Assembly: GCA_902803015.1 (NCBI GenBank)
Contig: CADCOL010000144.1
Location: 1-12,281, forward strand
From: an uncultured Lachnospiraceae bacterium
GTDB taxonomy: Bacteria; Bacillota; Clostridia; Lachnospirales; Lachnospiraceae
Length of the DNA stretch: 12,281 nucleotides
Direction of reading: 5' to 3'
Numbering within the stretch: position 1 is the first letter of the stretch; each line of letters begins with the position of its first letter. The notes under the pieces were generated by a model. The model was not told the origin of the DNA and did not search any database. It saw nothing but the letters and a program-made list of their open reading frames with translations. Shown here piece by piece: positions 1 to 8,133 of this stretch. The position numbers and the translations under genes are program-made.

Positions 1-14
1 TCATCACTTTTGTA

Positions 15-3000
15 TTACTTCTTCATTGCGACTTTCGGCTCATGAACACTCTTCTTTATGGGATCAACAGCTTTTTTCTTTGTATTCTCATAGCGGGAAT
101 TATACAGGTTGGCCAGTTTCGAATCATCTTCTTTTAACAATCTGCGAAGGCTGCCCTGAACATTCCGCTTTATGGATTTCGACATTTTTACGTCTTCATT
201 GAATAATACTTTTATGGATTTTACCAAAGGCTCATCCCTCCGCATATCAACCAGCGCATCATGTCTGTAAGTCTTATCCATGAATTTTATAATATTTCTC
301 GGGTTGAAATCCACATCTCTATGAGTCCTCTCCAGTTCGTTACGGACAATCTTATTATACATCTTCACGGTCGCAGCATTTTTAAAGAATTCGAAGTCCA
401 CGTTTTCCTGCTTGTCAATTACATTATTCAGCTTTTCTTCTTCCATGTCCAGCATTTTGAAGAACGGTCTCGAATGTTCCGGATATTTACCGTATTTTGC
501 CTTATCCGCCAGCATTTCTTCGTAATTCTGCTTCTGGACGGGATCCACTTCCTTAATGTTCTTACACTTGATTTTATAGGAATAGAACTCGTTAATCTTT
601 CTTTGATGATCATCAAAATACTTGTCCATTACCTTATCGGACGTCATATTCTTCTTCCACTCGGGTACCGTGGTGTCATCTTTCAACATCATTCCCCACT
701 GGAAGGTTCCGTTGACGTACTCGAGCTGGTTGATCTTATAATCCTTTAATTCCGGATTCTTATCCATTACCTTTTTCTCGTACGCTTCGGAAATCTTTTT
801 GTACTCTTCTTCATATTCGCGGTTCCTTGCCTCAATGATCTTGTTCATTTTAACATCATTTTCGTACTGGGTCAGTTTATTTATATAATCCCTGTACTCG
901 GCCTTATAATTCTCCACGTCCAGATTGTAGTACTTCACGTCATTCTCGTACTCTTTTACTTCTTCGTCGTATTTTTCTTTTTTCTTATCGTATTCCTCTT
1001 TTTCCTTCTTCCACTGATAATTGTCTAAAACGTACTTGGTTTCCAGATCGTCTTTCTTCTGCTTATAGTCCTTCTCCTCCTCAACCCATTTTGAGTGGTC
1101 CTCATCATACCTTGCTTTCTGCCGTTCATAACCTTCGATTCGCTGGTTTACATTGTTCTGGGCCGTGATTTGAAGTGCATTGATATAATTATCATACTCC
1201 GCGATTTTTTGTTCCAGACTATTGTTCCATTCGTCTGCTTGGCTCTTCTTCTCTTCATACTCCGCTTTCTTTTCATCATATCTTGTCTTCAAAAGATCAT
1301 AATATTTCTGATCTTTTTCGTATGCCTCGTATCTGCGGAGTTCATATTCGTATAAAGTGATTTCCTCCTCGTCCTCTTTCAGTTCAGGCTTCTTTTCTTC
1401 TGCCTGCAGATTCTCATCGTTCAGGGCATCTTCAAGTATGTCCTCCACAACGCTGTAGTTTAAGGCATCACTGTCATTATTCTCAATGACCGCCTCATTA
1501 TTTTCGCCCTCGGAAAGCTTCTCGGAAGGAAGAAGCTGTTTGTCGGAAGCAAGAATCTCGTCTAACTGTTCGTCGTTAAGATTGAGATTAATGCCTGACT
1601 GATCGGGCACCCGCTTCTTAACAATCTTCTTAGCCTTAAGAGCCTCATTGCGATCATACTCTTCTTTTGCCTTAACGTACCGGATATGCTCCGGACTTTT
1701 TACATAGGACTCGCGCACATTGAAAAGATTCTCCATCTTTTCCCTGTAATCTTTCAGTTCTTTGTCATAATCCAAGTTGGCTTTTTCATTCGACGCAAGT
1801 CTCTCACTTAAGCGCGCTTCCTTATTCTCTTCATAATCCGGATTGTCACCGTTCTTTGCCTTATCATCTGCCTCGATCCATTCTTTTACCGGCTCGAGGG
1901 CTTTCTGATATTCTTTCTCCTCCTCTAAATAGGCATTGTATTTCTCAAGATTTTTCTCATACTCTTCCGTAAACTGTTTTTTCAGTTCAGGGGTCTTTTT
2001 GTAATCAAAGGCAAACGGCTCCATGTTGGCGGAATACCAGTTTTTGTCTTCAATATACTTTTTGTATTCCGGAGTCTCTTCATACTCCTTCTTTATCTGC
2101 TCGTTCTTCTCAATAACTTCCTTGTTGCGGGCCTCCCAGTTCTTATGTTCGGTAAGGAACTCCTGATAATCCCTGTCATACTGTTCCCCGAGTCTTTCTT
2201 TCGCCTCTTCATACGCTTCCTTATCCGCTTCGAATTGGATATAGTTTGCCTCGTTGATTGGTTCCAATTCCTTTACCTGTTTCTCGTATTCGGCAAGCTG
2301 TTCCTTGTATGTAGCGTTTTCCCGGAGATATTGTTCCGCCGCTTCATTGAAGCGTTCCATCTCTTTTTGATTATGACGCTCCACTTCCGCATGTCTGAGC
2401 CCGTAATCCATATTTCTTTGAGGCATGGCATCGCGCTCCTGAATCCATGCATTATGGTCGTTTTCCCATTCTCTGTGTCTTTCCTCATACTGACGGACTG
2501 AGGCGCTGCTGAACAACCTTCTGAAAAACCCGGGTCTCTCAGGCTCTGCGGGTTCCGGGCGAAGAACCGGTTTATCCGGATAGACTTCAAAGACAGGCTG
2601 TGCAGGTTCCGCGGGCGGTTTTCCCGGGTAAAAATCCGGCACTTCAAATCTGATTACCGGCGGAAGAGGATGTTTAAATACCGGTTCATTCGGCACCTCG
2701 ATATATTCCGGCTCTTCGGGCGGTTCGGGTCTTTCAAGCACGGGTTTAAAAGGTTCCTCCACGGGAACCGGTTTGCTTACATAAACACGCATAAATCCGG
2801 AAGGGAAAACCGGATCCTTCGCGGAATTAAGCTGCTCTTCCACCTTCTTAATATCATTTTCGACCGACGGAACTTCCGGCTCCTTTAAATCATCCCGGGG
2901 CGGATTCGGTTTTTCAATTTTATCCGGCACTTTAAGAGTAAAGCGGGGAAGAGGAACATCCACGCCTTTGTATTCCGGCTTTACCACATCCGCACTGATG

Positions 3001-3746
3001 CGTTTGAACTCCTCATCAATCAGCTCCTGCTTCGACCTTCCGCCTTCCTGTGGATCCTTCGGAGCTTTGGGTTCCTCACGAAGAGGTTTCAGCTCTTCCA
3101 TTACGGGCATGTCGCGCAAATACTCGTTAAACGGCTTCAGCGGTTTCGGTTTTTGAGGCTCCCTGAACTTAAATTCGCCCGGATGCTTCGGTTCTAAGAG
3201 GTTCTCTTTTTTCTGGTAAATAATATTTCCTTTTTTGTCTCTGGGAAGAAATGCATCATTCAGCTTCAGATACTGATCCATTCCCTTTAACTGTCCGGAA
3301 ATCTGAAATTCTCCCACATTCGGGTTATAACGAAGCTGTCTGGGTTCGGTTTCGCCCAAAGGAATAAACACCAGTCTGCCTTTGGCAAGCTGCTGATACA
3401 AAGCACCCTCCAATGCACCGGCTGCCTGGTGGAACTCCTCTATTTTCTCGGGAGAATCCGGCATCAGACGGATTTCTTCCATTCTTTTCAGGTAATCCTC
3501 TATGGCAAGCTTACCCATTTTGGACGTAGCAACAATCCTTTTCTTTACGTCTTCGGGATCGGCTTCCAAATCAAACCCAAGATTCTCCTTCATAATCTTA
3601 TGAAAGTATTCATGATTCTTGGGATTCTTATAGATTTCCGGCGTTCCGTGATAATCCGCTGCTCTGTTTTCAGTATCCGGAATCGGCGGAAACCATCCGG
3701 GTCTTTGTTTCAAATTATTGGCTGTTAAATTTGTTCTTTTTGGCAT
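15..3746 (-). CDS. Giant coiled-coil protein of unknown function (1243 aa)
   Basis: I do not recognise this protein. Residues 1-180 look folded and mixed in composition. Residues 186-405 are rich in Pro, Glu, Lys and Val, with many PxxP and EPxxP spacings, as in an extended hinge or stalk. Residues 415-700 and 798-995 are highly charged (Glu, Lys, Tyr, Asn) and should form long alpha-helical coiled coils. They are split by an acidic Asn/Asp/Leu-rich linker at about 715-795. Residues 1000-1220 look folded again, and the C-terminus is Lys-rich. Between residues 873 and 961 nearly every heptad carries Tyr or Trp at the same position. I see no signal peptide, transmembrane segment or enzymatic motif, so a cytoplasmic scaffold, cytoskeletal or structural role is an inference only. 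The start is supported by a strong GGGGGAGG site eight bases upstream. It lies downstream of glgCD on the same strand but beyond a terminator-like hairpin. Certain as a gene, unknown in function. Confidence 0.93.
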   Translation of the reverse strand: MPKRTNLTANNLKQRPGWFPPIPDTENRAADYHGTPEIYKNPKNHEYFHKIMKENLGFDLEADPEDVKKRIVATSKMGKLAIEDYLKRMEEIRLMPDSPEKIEEFHQAAGALEGALYQQLAKGRLVFIPLGETEPRQLRYNPNVGEFQISGQLKGMDQYLKLNDAFLPRDKKGNIIYQKKENLLEPKHPGEFKFREPQKPKPLKPFNEYLRDMPVMEELKPLREEPKAPKDPQEGGRSKQELIDEEFKRISADVVKPEYKGVDVPLPRFTLKVPDKIEKPNPPRDDLKEPEVPSVENDIKKVEEQLNSAKDPVFPSGFMRVYVSKPVPVEEPFKPVLERPEPPEEPEYIEVPNEPVFKHPLPPVIRFEVPDFYPGKPPAEPAQPVFEVYPDKPVLRPEPAEPERPGFFRRLFSSASVRQYEERHREWENDHNAWIQERDAMPQRNMDYGLRHAEVERHNQKEMERFNEAAEQYLRENATYKEQLAEYEKQVKELEPINEANYIQFEADKEAYEEAKERLGEQYDRDYQEFLTEHKNWEARNKEVIEKNEQIKKEYEETPEYKKYIEDKNWYSANMEPFAFDYKKTPELKKQFTEEYEKNLEKYNAYLEEEKEYQKALEPVKEWIEADDKAKNGDNPDYEENKEARLSERLASNEKANLDYDKELKDYREKMENLFNVRESYVKSPEHIRYVKAKEEYDRNEALKAKKIVKKRVPDQSGINLNLNDEQLDEILASDKQLLPSEKLSEGENNEAVIENNDSDALNYSVVEDILEDALNDENLQAEEKKPELKEDEEEITLYEYELRRYEAYEKDQKYYDLLKTRYDEKKAEYEEKKSQADEWNNSLEQKIAEYDNYINALQITAQNNVNQRIEGYERQKARYDEDHSKWVEEEKDYKQKKDDLETKYVLDNYQWKKEKEEYDKKKEKYDEEVKEYENDVKYYNLDVENYKAEYRDYINKLTQYENDVKMNKIIEARNREYEEEYKKISEAYEKKVMDKNPELKDYKINQLEYVNGTFQWGMMLKDDTTVPEWKKNMTSDKVMDKYFDDHQRKINEFYSYKIKCKNIKEVDPVQKQNYEEMLADKAKYGKYPEHSRPFFKMLDMEEEKLNNVIDKQENVDFEFFKNAATVKMYNKIVRNELERTHRDVDFNPRNIIKFMDKTYRHDALVDMRRDEPLVKSIKVLFNEDVKMSKSIKRNVQGSLRRLLKEDDSKLANLYNSRYENTKKKAVDPIKKSVHEPKVAMKK

Positions 3747-3754
3747 ATCCTCTA

Positions 3755-3762
3755 CCTCCCCC
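3755..3762 (-). promoter_or_regulatory. Strong ribosome binding site of the giant coiled-coil gene
   Basis: On the minus strand the site reads GGGGGAGG, eight bases before the ATG at 3746. It fixes the start of the 1243-residue protein and suggests efficient translation. I found no convincing -35/-10 pair between this site and the hairpin at 3824-3857. Confidence 0.8.
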
Positions 3763-3823
3763 GAAGTTTAGGTGCATGTCTGTTACATTTTTTGAAACAA
3801 ATTCCGAAAGTTTTCCTTATAGC

Positions 3824-3857
3824 AAGAAAACGGGGCAAATAGCCGCTCCGTTTTCTT
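3824..3857 (-). terminator. Hairpin between glgD and the giant coiled-coil gene, probable intrinsic terminator
   Basis: AAGAAAACGG (3824-3833) and CCGTTTTCTT (3848-3857) are perfect inverted arms around a 14-base loop, 38 bases past the glgD stop. Read on the minus strand, the 3' arm is U-rich but the tract after it is short. On the plus strand the 3' arm runs straight into a T tract. It is probably the end of the glgCD transcript, possibly leaky, and would also stop antisense transcription. Confidence 0.6.
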
Positions 3858-3895
3858 TTTTCCCCATATGACTTCTCTAAAAAGAGTTTGTAACC

Positions 3896-5017
3896 CTACT
3901 GAACTTCGTATCTTGCAGTTTTCTCGATCAATACCTTTACTTCCCCGTCCCCAACGTATCTCGAATTTGCACGGATCGTATTTCTGCTCTCAACGATGCA
4001 ATTCTCGATGTAGGTATTGTCGCCGATGTATACGTCATTCAGAATGATGGAATTCTTAATGTGACAATTATTACCAACGAATACTTTCTTAAAGATTAAG
4101 GAATCTTCCACTTTACCGTTTACAATCGTACCGGAAGCTACCAGGGAATTCCTTACGTCAGCGCCCACATTATATTTTGCGGGAGGAAGGTCATCCACTT
4201 TGGAGTAAACATCCGGATACTGACGGAAGAAGTAATCGCGAACATCGGGCTTTAAGAAGTCCATATTGGTCTCGTAATAATCTTCCACGGAAGCAATGTT
4301 CTTCCAATAATCCTTCATCTTGTATCCGAAGATTCTTTTCATTTCCTTGTAACGAATCAGGATGTCCGCTACAAAGTCATATCTGCCTTCTTCGTTGCTC
4401 TTCTCAATCAGTTCGATTAAAAGACGTCTTCTGATAACATAGATACCGCAGGAAACCGTATTGGTCTTTGCAATCATCGGCTTCTCGTCAAATTCCTCGA
4501 TGCGGCTTTCCTCGTTCATCTTGATGATACCGTAACGATCAACGTTTACGTTCTCCGGCATATCCTTGCAAACGACGGTAATGTCTGCCTTCTTGTCGAT
4601 ATGATATTCAAGGAGCTTGTTGTAATCCATCTTGTAAACGCAGTCACCGGAAGCGATTACAACATACGGCTCATGACTTCTCTTTAAGAAATCAATGTTC
4701 TGATAAATCGCATCCGCAGTTCCGCGATACCAATTGGAGTTATCGGCCGTAACAACGGGAGTGAAAACGTATAAACCTCCCTGCTTTCTGCCGAAGTCCC
4801 ACCATTTGGAGGAACTCAGATGCTCATTTAAACTTCTTGCATTGTACTGTGTCAGAACGGCAACCTTCTGGATATGAGAATTGCTCATGCTGCTTAATGC
4901 AAAATCGATACTTCTGTAACTGCCGGCCACGGGCATTGCCGAAATGGCTCTCTTTAAGGAAAGCTCACGCATTCTGTGATTGTTACCGCCGGCTAAAATG
5001 ATTCCTATCGCTCTCAT
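3896..5017 (-). CDS. glgD: Glucose-1-phosphate adenylyltransferase subunit GlgD
   Basis: This is the GlgD-type partner of ADP-glucose pyrophosphorylase (373 residues), which supplies ADP-glucose for glycogen synthesis in the cytoplasm. The nucleotidyltransferase fold covers about residues 1-250 and a left-handed beta-helix covers about 285-360, seen as repeated hexapeptide-like NSxI/VGxN stretches. Family landmarks are present: [12 protein letters not shown] (96-107), [10 protein letters not shown] (123-132, with Asp125) and FDEKP (176-180). The nucleotide-binding loop is degenerate, reading AGGNNHRM where GlgC has AGGQGSRL, and the usual His after the SGD motif is Cys. This fits the known behaviour of Firmicute GlgD, which is weak or inactive alone and modulates GlgC in a heterotetramer. 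The ATG overlaps the glgC stop by four bases (ATGA), with an AGGTGA site inside the end of glgC, so translation is probably coupled. Confidence 0.95.
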   Translation of the reverse strand: MRAIGIILAGGNNHRMRELSLKRAISAMPVAGSYRSIDFALSSMSNSHIQKVAVLTQYNARSLNEHLSSSKWWDFGRKQGGLYVFTPVVTADNSNWYRGTADAIYQNIDFLKRSHEPYVVIASGDCVYKMDYNKLLEYHIDKKADITVVCKDMPENVNVDRYGIIKMNEESRIEEFDEKPMIAKTNTVSCGIYVIRRRLLIELIEKSNEEGRYDFVADILIRYKEMKRIFGYKMKDYWKNIASVEDYYETNMDFLKPDVRDYFFRQYPDVYSKVDDLPPAKYNVGADVRNSLVASGTIVNGKVEDSLIFKKVFVGNNCHIKNSIILNDVYIGDNTYIENCIVESRNTIRANSRYVGDGEVKVLIEKTARYEVQ

Positions 5018-6288
5018 CTGTCATCACCTGCCTTAATCAAAGTTTTGCCGCTTAAAAGTTTTCCTTCCGGATAATCATTCTCGGCAGTGATACCGGATAC
5101 TACAGAGTTCTTTCCGATGGACACACCGTTCGGAATCACGGTCTTCTCACCGATGGTAACGAGTCCGTTGTTGTAGATGTGAGGATCGGTCTCGTTGGGA
5201 AGTTCTTCGCCTTCGCCCAATTTTACCTCATTGCCGATTACTACGTTCTCGGCAATAATTGCCTTGTTAATCTCGCAGTTCTTTCCGATTGTGGTCTCAT
5301 TCATGATGATGGAATCACGAACAACGGTGCCTTCTCCGATGGTAACGCCGCAACCGATGATGGAATTGTAAACCTTGCCGTAAATGCTCGAGCCTTCGCC
5401 GATGATACATTTCTCGGTTACGCTGTCGTTGGACAGATACTGAGGAGGCAGGGTATCGGATTTCGTGTAAATCTTCCAGTACTCTTCGTAAAGGTTGAAT
5501 ACGGGAACGATATCCACGAGTTCCATATTTGCTTCCCAATAGGAATGCAGAGTTCCTACATCCTTCCAGTAGCCGTTGTACTCGTACGCATAAAGCGGAG
5601 CGCCGTTTTCATGGCAATACGGAATAACGTGCTTACCGAAGTCGAGATGCGGCTGGCTTGCCTTTGCAAGGAGTGCTTCCTTCAAAGTCTTCCAGTTGAA
5701 AATGTAAATACCCATACTTGCCAGATTGCTTCTGGGCTTCTCGGGTTTTTCTTCAAAGTCGATAATCTTGCGGTTGTCGTCGGTGATTACGATACCGAAG
5801 CGCTTTGCCTCTTCCAAAGGAACGGGCATTGCAGCGATGGTAACTTCCGCGCCGTGCTTCTTATGGAAGTCCAGCATAACTTCATAATCCATCTTGTAAA
5901 TATGGTCACCGGAAAGAATCAGTACGTAATCCGGATTGAAGCTTTCCATGTAATCAATATTCTGATAAATTGCATTCGCGGTACCGGTATACCATTCGGT
6001 ATCCGTACTCTTCTCGTAAGGAGGAAGCACGGTAACACCACCGATATTCCGGTCAAGATCCCAGGGAATACCGATTCCGATATGTGTATTTAATCTTAAG
6101 GGCTGATACTGGGTCAGAACACCCACGGTATCCACGCCCGAATTAATGCAGTTGCTCAAAGGAAAATCGATGATTCTGTACTTTCCGCCGAATGAAACCG
6201 CAGGCTTTGCAACCTTTGCGGTTAACACACCAAGACGACTTCCCTGACCACCCGCAAGTAACATGGCAATCATTTCTTTCTTGATCAT
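5014..6288 (-). CDS. glgC: Glucose-1-phosphate adenylyltransferase catalytic subunit GlgC
   Basis: This enzyme makes ADP-glucose and pyrophosphate from ATP and glucose-1-phosphate, the committed step of bacterial glycogen synthesis. At 424 residues it has normal family length. The N-terminal catalytic domain shows the nucleotide loop [10 protein letters not shown] (10-19), [12 protein letters not shown] (36-47), [12 protein letters not shown] (99-110), [10 protein letters not shown] (126-135) with the metal-binding Asp128, FEEKP (178-182) with the likely sugar-phosphate Lys181, and WKDVGT (241-246). The C-terminal part (about 290-400) is a left-handed beta-helix. Unlike its partner GlgD, every catalytic motif is intact. 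It is the first gene of the operon, with GAGGTG five bases before the ATG, a good promoter 87-115 bases upstream and a foldable leader between them. Regulation through that leader is possible but unproven. Confidence 0.97.
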   Translation of the reverse strand: MIKKEMIAMLLAGGQGSRLGVLTAKVAKPAVSFGGKYRIIDFPLSNCINSGVDTVGVLTQYQPLRLNTHIGIGIPWDLDRNIGGVTVLPPYEKSTDTEWYTGTANAIYQNIDYMESFNPDYVLILSGDHIYKMDYEVMLDFHKKHGAEVTIAAMPVPLEEAKRFGIVITDDNRKIIDFEEKPEKPRSNLASMGIYIFNWKTLKEALLAKASQPHLDFGKHVIPYCHENGAPLYAYEYNGYWKDVGTLHSYWEANMELVDIVPVFNLYEEYWKIYTKSDTLPPQYLSNDSVTEKCIIGEGSSIYGKVYNSIIGCGVTIGEGTVVRDSIIMNETTIGKNCEINKAIIAENVVIGNEVKLGEGEELPNETDPHIYNNGLVTIGEKTVIPNGVSIGKNSVVSGITAENDYPEGKLLSGKTLIKAGDDR

Positions 6289-6313
6289 GCTTTCACCTCA
6301 CATGCCTTTATTT

Positions 6314-6362
6314 GTCGGGGTTCCCGCAAAAAGGGAACACGAAAAGAAAAAAGCCCCCCGAC
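6314..6362 (-). promoter_or_regulatory. Folded 5' leader of glgC
   Basis: In the transcript from the predicted glgC promoter, GTCGGGG (plus-strand 6314-6320) pairs perfectly with CCCCGAC (6356-6362). Inside it, GTTCCC (6320-6325) pairs with GGGAAC (6333-6338) around a seven-base loop. The two stems can stack almost directly on each other. A U-rich strand forms the side of the inner loop. The structure ends about 25 bases before the glgC start, so it does not cover the ribosome binding site. It does not match a riboswitch I know. Confidence 0.5.
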
Positions 6363-6374
6363 TTCCATAAGAAA

Positions 6375-6403
6375 ATTTTAACACGGCATTTGTAAAAAGT
6401 GAA
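6375..6403 (-). promoter_or_regulatory. Predicted promoter of the glgCD operon
   Basis: On the minus strand TTCACT (6398-6403) stands 17 bases from TAAAAT (6375-6380). They match the sigma-A -35 and -10 elements at four and five of six positions. The predicted transcript starts near 6368, giving a leader of about 80 bases before the glgC ATG at 6288. Confidence 0.6.
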
Positions 6404-6588
6404 CTATAAAAAGACAAGTATTTACCGTTTTGCGAACTTTTTTCTGTTATTATTCATACTTTTTAACGAACAACCGACTATTTCTTTGTGCATAATCACA
6501 AATATCCTTGTAAAATCGTTTCGACGCTTTTGAAATATTTAACAAAAATGCCGGAAGACGGGATATCAAATTAGAAAGAGCCGAAATA

Positions 6589-6617
6589 TAGACGAAAGAG
6601 CGAACTTATTTTATAAT
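6589..6617 (+). promoter_or_regulatory. Predicted promoter of murC
   Basis: TAGACG (6589-6594) is followed after exactly 17 bases by a perfect TATAAT (6612-6617). This is a good sigma-A promoter with a short leader of about 24 bases. The leader carries AAAGGAG nine bases before the murC ATG at 6648. Confidence 0.7.
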
Positions 6618-6647
6618 AAGTATGTTTTTTGAAAGGAGTGCCGAAAC

Positions 6648-8027
6648 ATGTATGAAATAGATTTCGCAAAACCGATTCATGTTCACTTTATCGGAATCGG
6701 CGGCATCAGCATGAGCGGTCTGGCGATTATCCTCTTAAAAGAAGGATTTACCGTATCGGGATCGGACAATAAGGAATCGGAACTGACCGAAGAACTTCGA
6801 AAAGAAGGCGCAACAGTCTATATCGGGCAGCGCGCGGACAATATTTCCTCCGATATCGATCTGGTTGTGTATTCCGCAGCGATTCGTAAAGATAACCCCG
6901 AATTCGGCGCATCTTTGGAATCCAATCTGCCGATGTTGTCCCGTGCGGAACTTTTGGGACAGATGATGCGAAATTATGCATGTCCGATTGCCATCAGCGG
7001 TACACACGGCAAAACCACCACCTCTTCGATGGCCGGTGAAATCCTCATGGCAAACAATACGGACCCGACCCTTTCCATCGGCGGAATGGTACAGTCCATC
7101 GGCGGAAACATCCGCATCGGCTCCTCCGATTACTTCTTAACGGAAGCCTGTGAGTACACCAACAGCTTCCTCTCCTTCTTCCCCAAATACGGGGTAATTA
7201 TGAATATTGAGGCGGATCATCTGGATTTCTTCAAGGATCTTAACGATATCCGCAATTCATTCCATAAATTCGCACTTCTTTTACCGGAAGACGGCGCATT
7301 AATCATCAACGGCGAAATCGAGAACCTGCAGGAAATCACGGAAGGTGTGAAGGCGAAAATCTATACCTTCGGTTTAAACGACAGCTGCGATTATTACGCA
7401 ACCGACATTGCGTTCAACGCATCCGGCTGTCCCACCTATTGGATGCATTCTCCCGACGGTTCCGTAAGCGATGTGAATCTGGGCGTTGTTGGACGTCATA
7501 ATGTATATAACTCTCTGGCAGCCCTGGTGCTTTCCGACGTATTGAAGTTCGACCGCGAAAAGAGCCTCGCGGCACTGAGTAAATGCATCGGCGCCGACAG
7601 AAGATTCCAGATTAAAGGACATCTCGGAGACATTACCATCGTAGACGATTACGCACATCATCCTACGGAAATTTCCGCCACACTGGCCGCGGCAAAGAAT
7701 TTCCCGCATAAGGAAACCTGGTGCGTATTCCAGCCCCATACCTACTCAAGAACGAAAGCACTGCTTGCAGACTTCGCAGAGGCATTAAAGGCAGCGGACC
7801 ATGTTGTTCTCGCCGACATTTATGCCGCGCGCGAGACCGACACCCTGGGAATCTCTTCGAAAAACCTGCAGGAAGAAATCGTAAAACGTGGCGGAGATTG
7901 CCGGTTTTTCCATAGTTTTTCGGAAATTGAAATTTTTTTACTGCAAAGTTGTAACCCGGGTGATCTGTTGATAACTATGGGCGCCGGAGACGTGTACCGC
8001 GTAGGAGAAGAGCTTCTTGGAAACTAG
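6648..8027 (+). CDS. murC: UDP-N-acetylmuramate--L-alanine ligase MurC
   Basis: MurC joins L-alanine to UDP-MurNAc at the cost of ATP, the first peptide-adding step of peptidoglycan precursor synthesis in the cytoplasm. The 459 residues match the family length and three-domain plan. The N-terminal UDP-binding domain has the FIGIGGISMSGLA stretch (14-26). The central ATPase domain has the P-loop GTHGKTTT (118-125), EACEY (166-170) and NIEADHLD (186-193), which include the metal- and carbamate-region residues expected of Mur ligases. The C-terminal domain has DDYAHHPTE (333-341), QPHTYSRT (362-369) and MGAGDVY (444-450). All key motifs are intact. It has its own promoter and a probable terminator after it, so it is likely a single-gene unit, with some read-through into the following primosome genes possible. 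Confidence 0.98.
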   Translation: MYEIDFAKPIHVHFIGIGGISMSGLAIILLKEGFTVSGSDNKESELTEELRKEGATVYIGQRADNISSDIDLVVYSAAIRKDNPEFGASLESNLPMLSRAELLGQMMRNYACPIAISGTHGKTTTSSMAGEILMANNTDPTLSIGGMVQSIGGNIRIGSSDYFLTEACEYTNSFLSFFPKYGVIMNIEADHLDFFKDLNDIRNSFHKFALLLPEDGALIINGEIENLQEITEGVKAKIYTFGLNDSCDYYATDIAFNASGCPTYWMHSPDGSVSDVNLGVVGRHNVYNSLAALVLSDVLKFDREKSLAALSKCIGADRRFQIKGHLGDITIVDDYAHHPTEISATLAAAKNFPHKETWCVFQPHTYSRTKALLADFAEALKAADHVVLADIYAARETDTLGISSKNLQEEIVKRGGDCRFFHSFSEIEIFLLQSCNPGDLLITMGAGDVYRVGEELLGN

Positions 8028-8133
8028 TTATCCACAATATCCACATACATTTTCGCAAAACCGGCAAAAATGCAATGTGGATATTTTTATGCCGATTTTA
8101 CTGGAAAAATGACAGTTATCCACACTGTCCACA
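8028..8133. promoter_or_regulatory. DnaA-box cluster upstream of the primosome genes
   Basis: Five DnaA-box-like 9-mers lie in 106 bases. There are two perfect TTATCCACA at 8028-8036 and 8116-8124. Each is followed with no gap by a weaker copy: ATATCCACA at 8037-8045 (one mismatch) and CTGTCCACA at 8125-8133 (two mismatches from TTATCCACA). One inverted ATATCCACA lies at 8076-8084. The first box begins at the base after the murC stop codon. Such clusters are known at replication origins, at DnaA-regulated promoters and at titration sites. No dnaA or dnaN gene is in the window, so a regulatory or titration role at the promoter of the helicase-loading genes is the more likely reading. The boxes are seen directly; the role is inferred. 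Confidence 0.75.
8057..8099 (+). terminator. Probable intrinsic terminator of murC
   Basis: AAAA-C-CGGC-AAAAAT (8057-8071) pairs with ATTTTT-AT-GCCG-A-TTTT (8083-8099), leaving a C/A mismatch and a two-base bulge. The 3' arm ends in a short T run. It begins 30 bases after the murC stop. Its loop and the start of its 3' arm hold the inverted DnaA-like box (8076-8084), and its 3' arm can instead pair with downstream sequence, so it may be conditional. Confidence 0.5.

Larger units (their letters stand above)
6289..6647. other. Divergent intergenic region between glgC and murC
   Basis: This 359-base spacer has no credible gene. It holds the glgC leader and promoter on the minus strand and the murC promoter and AAAGGAG ribosome binding site on the plus strand. 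The middle part (about 6405-6585) is AT-rich. It contains one TGTGCATAA at 6487-6495, which on the minus strand reads TTATGCACA and fits the DnaA-box consensus TTATNCACA. I see nothing else there that I can support. Confidence 0.7.

Noticed and set aside
261..749. Plus-strand open frame of 162 codons inside the giant coiled-coil gene
   Set aside because: It is antisense to a well-supported gene, has no ribosome binding site, and its hydrophobic composition is what the reverse of Lys/Glu-rich codons gives.
5179..6093. Plus-strand open frame of 304 codons opposite glgC
   Set aside because: It is a shadow of the fully conserved glgC reading frame; the translation has no recognisable motif.
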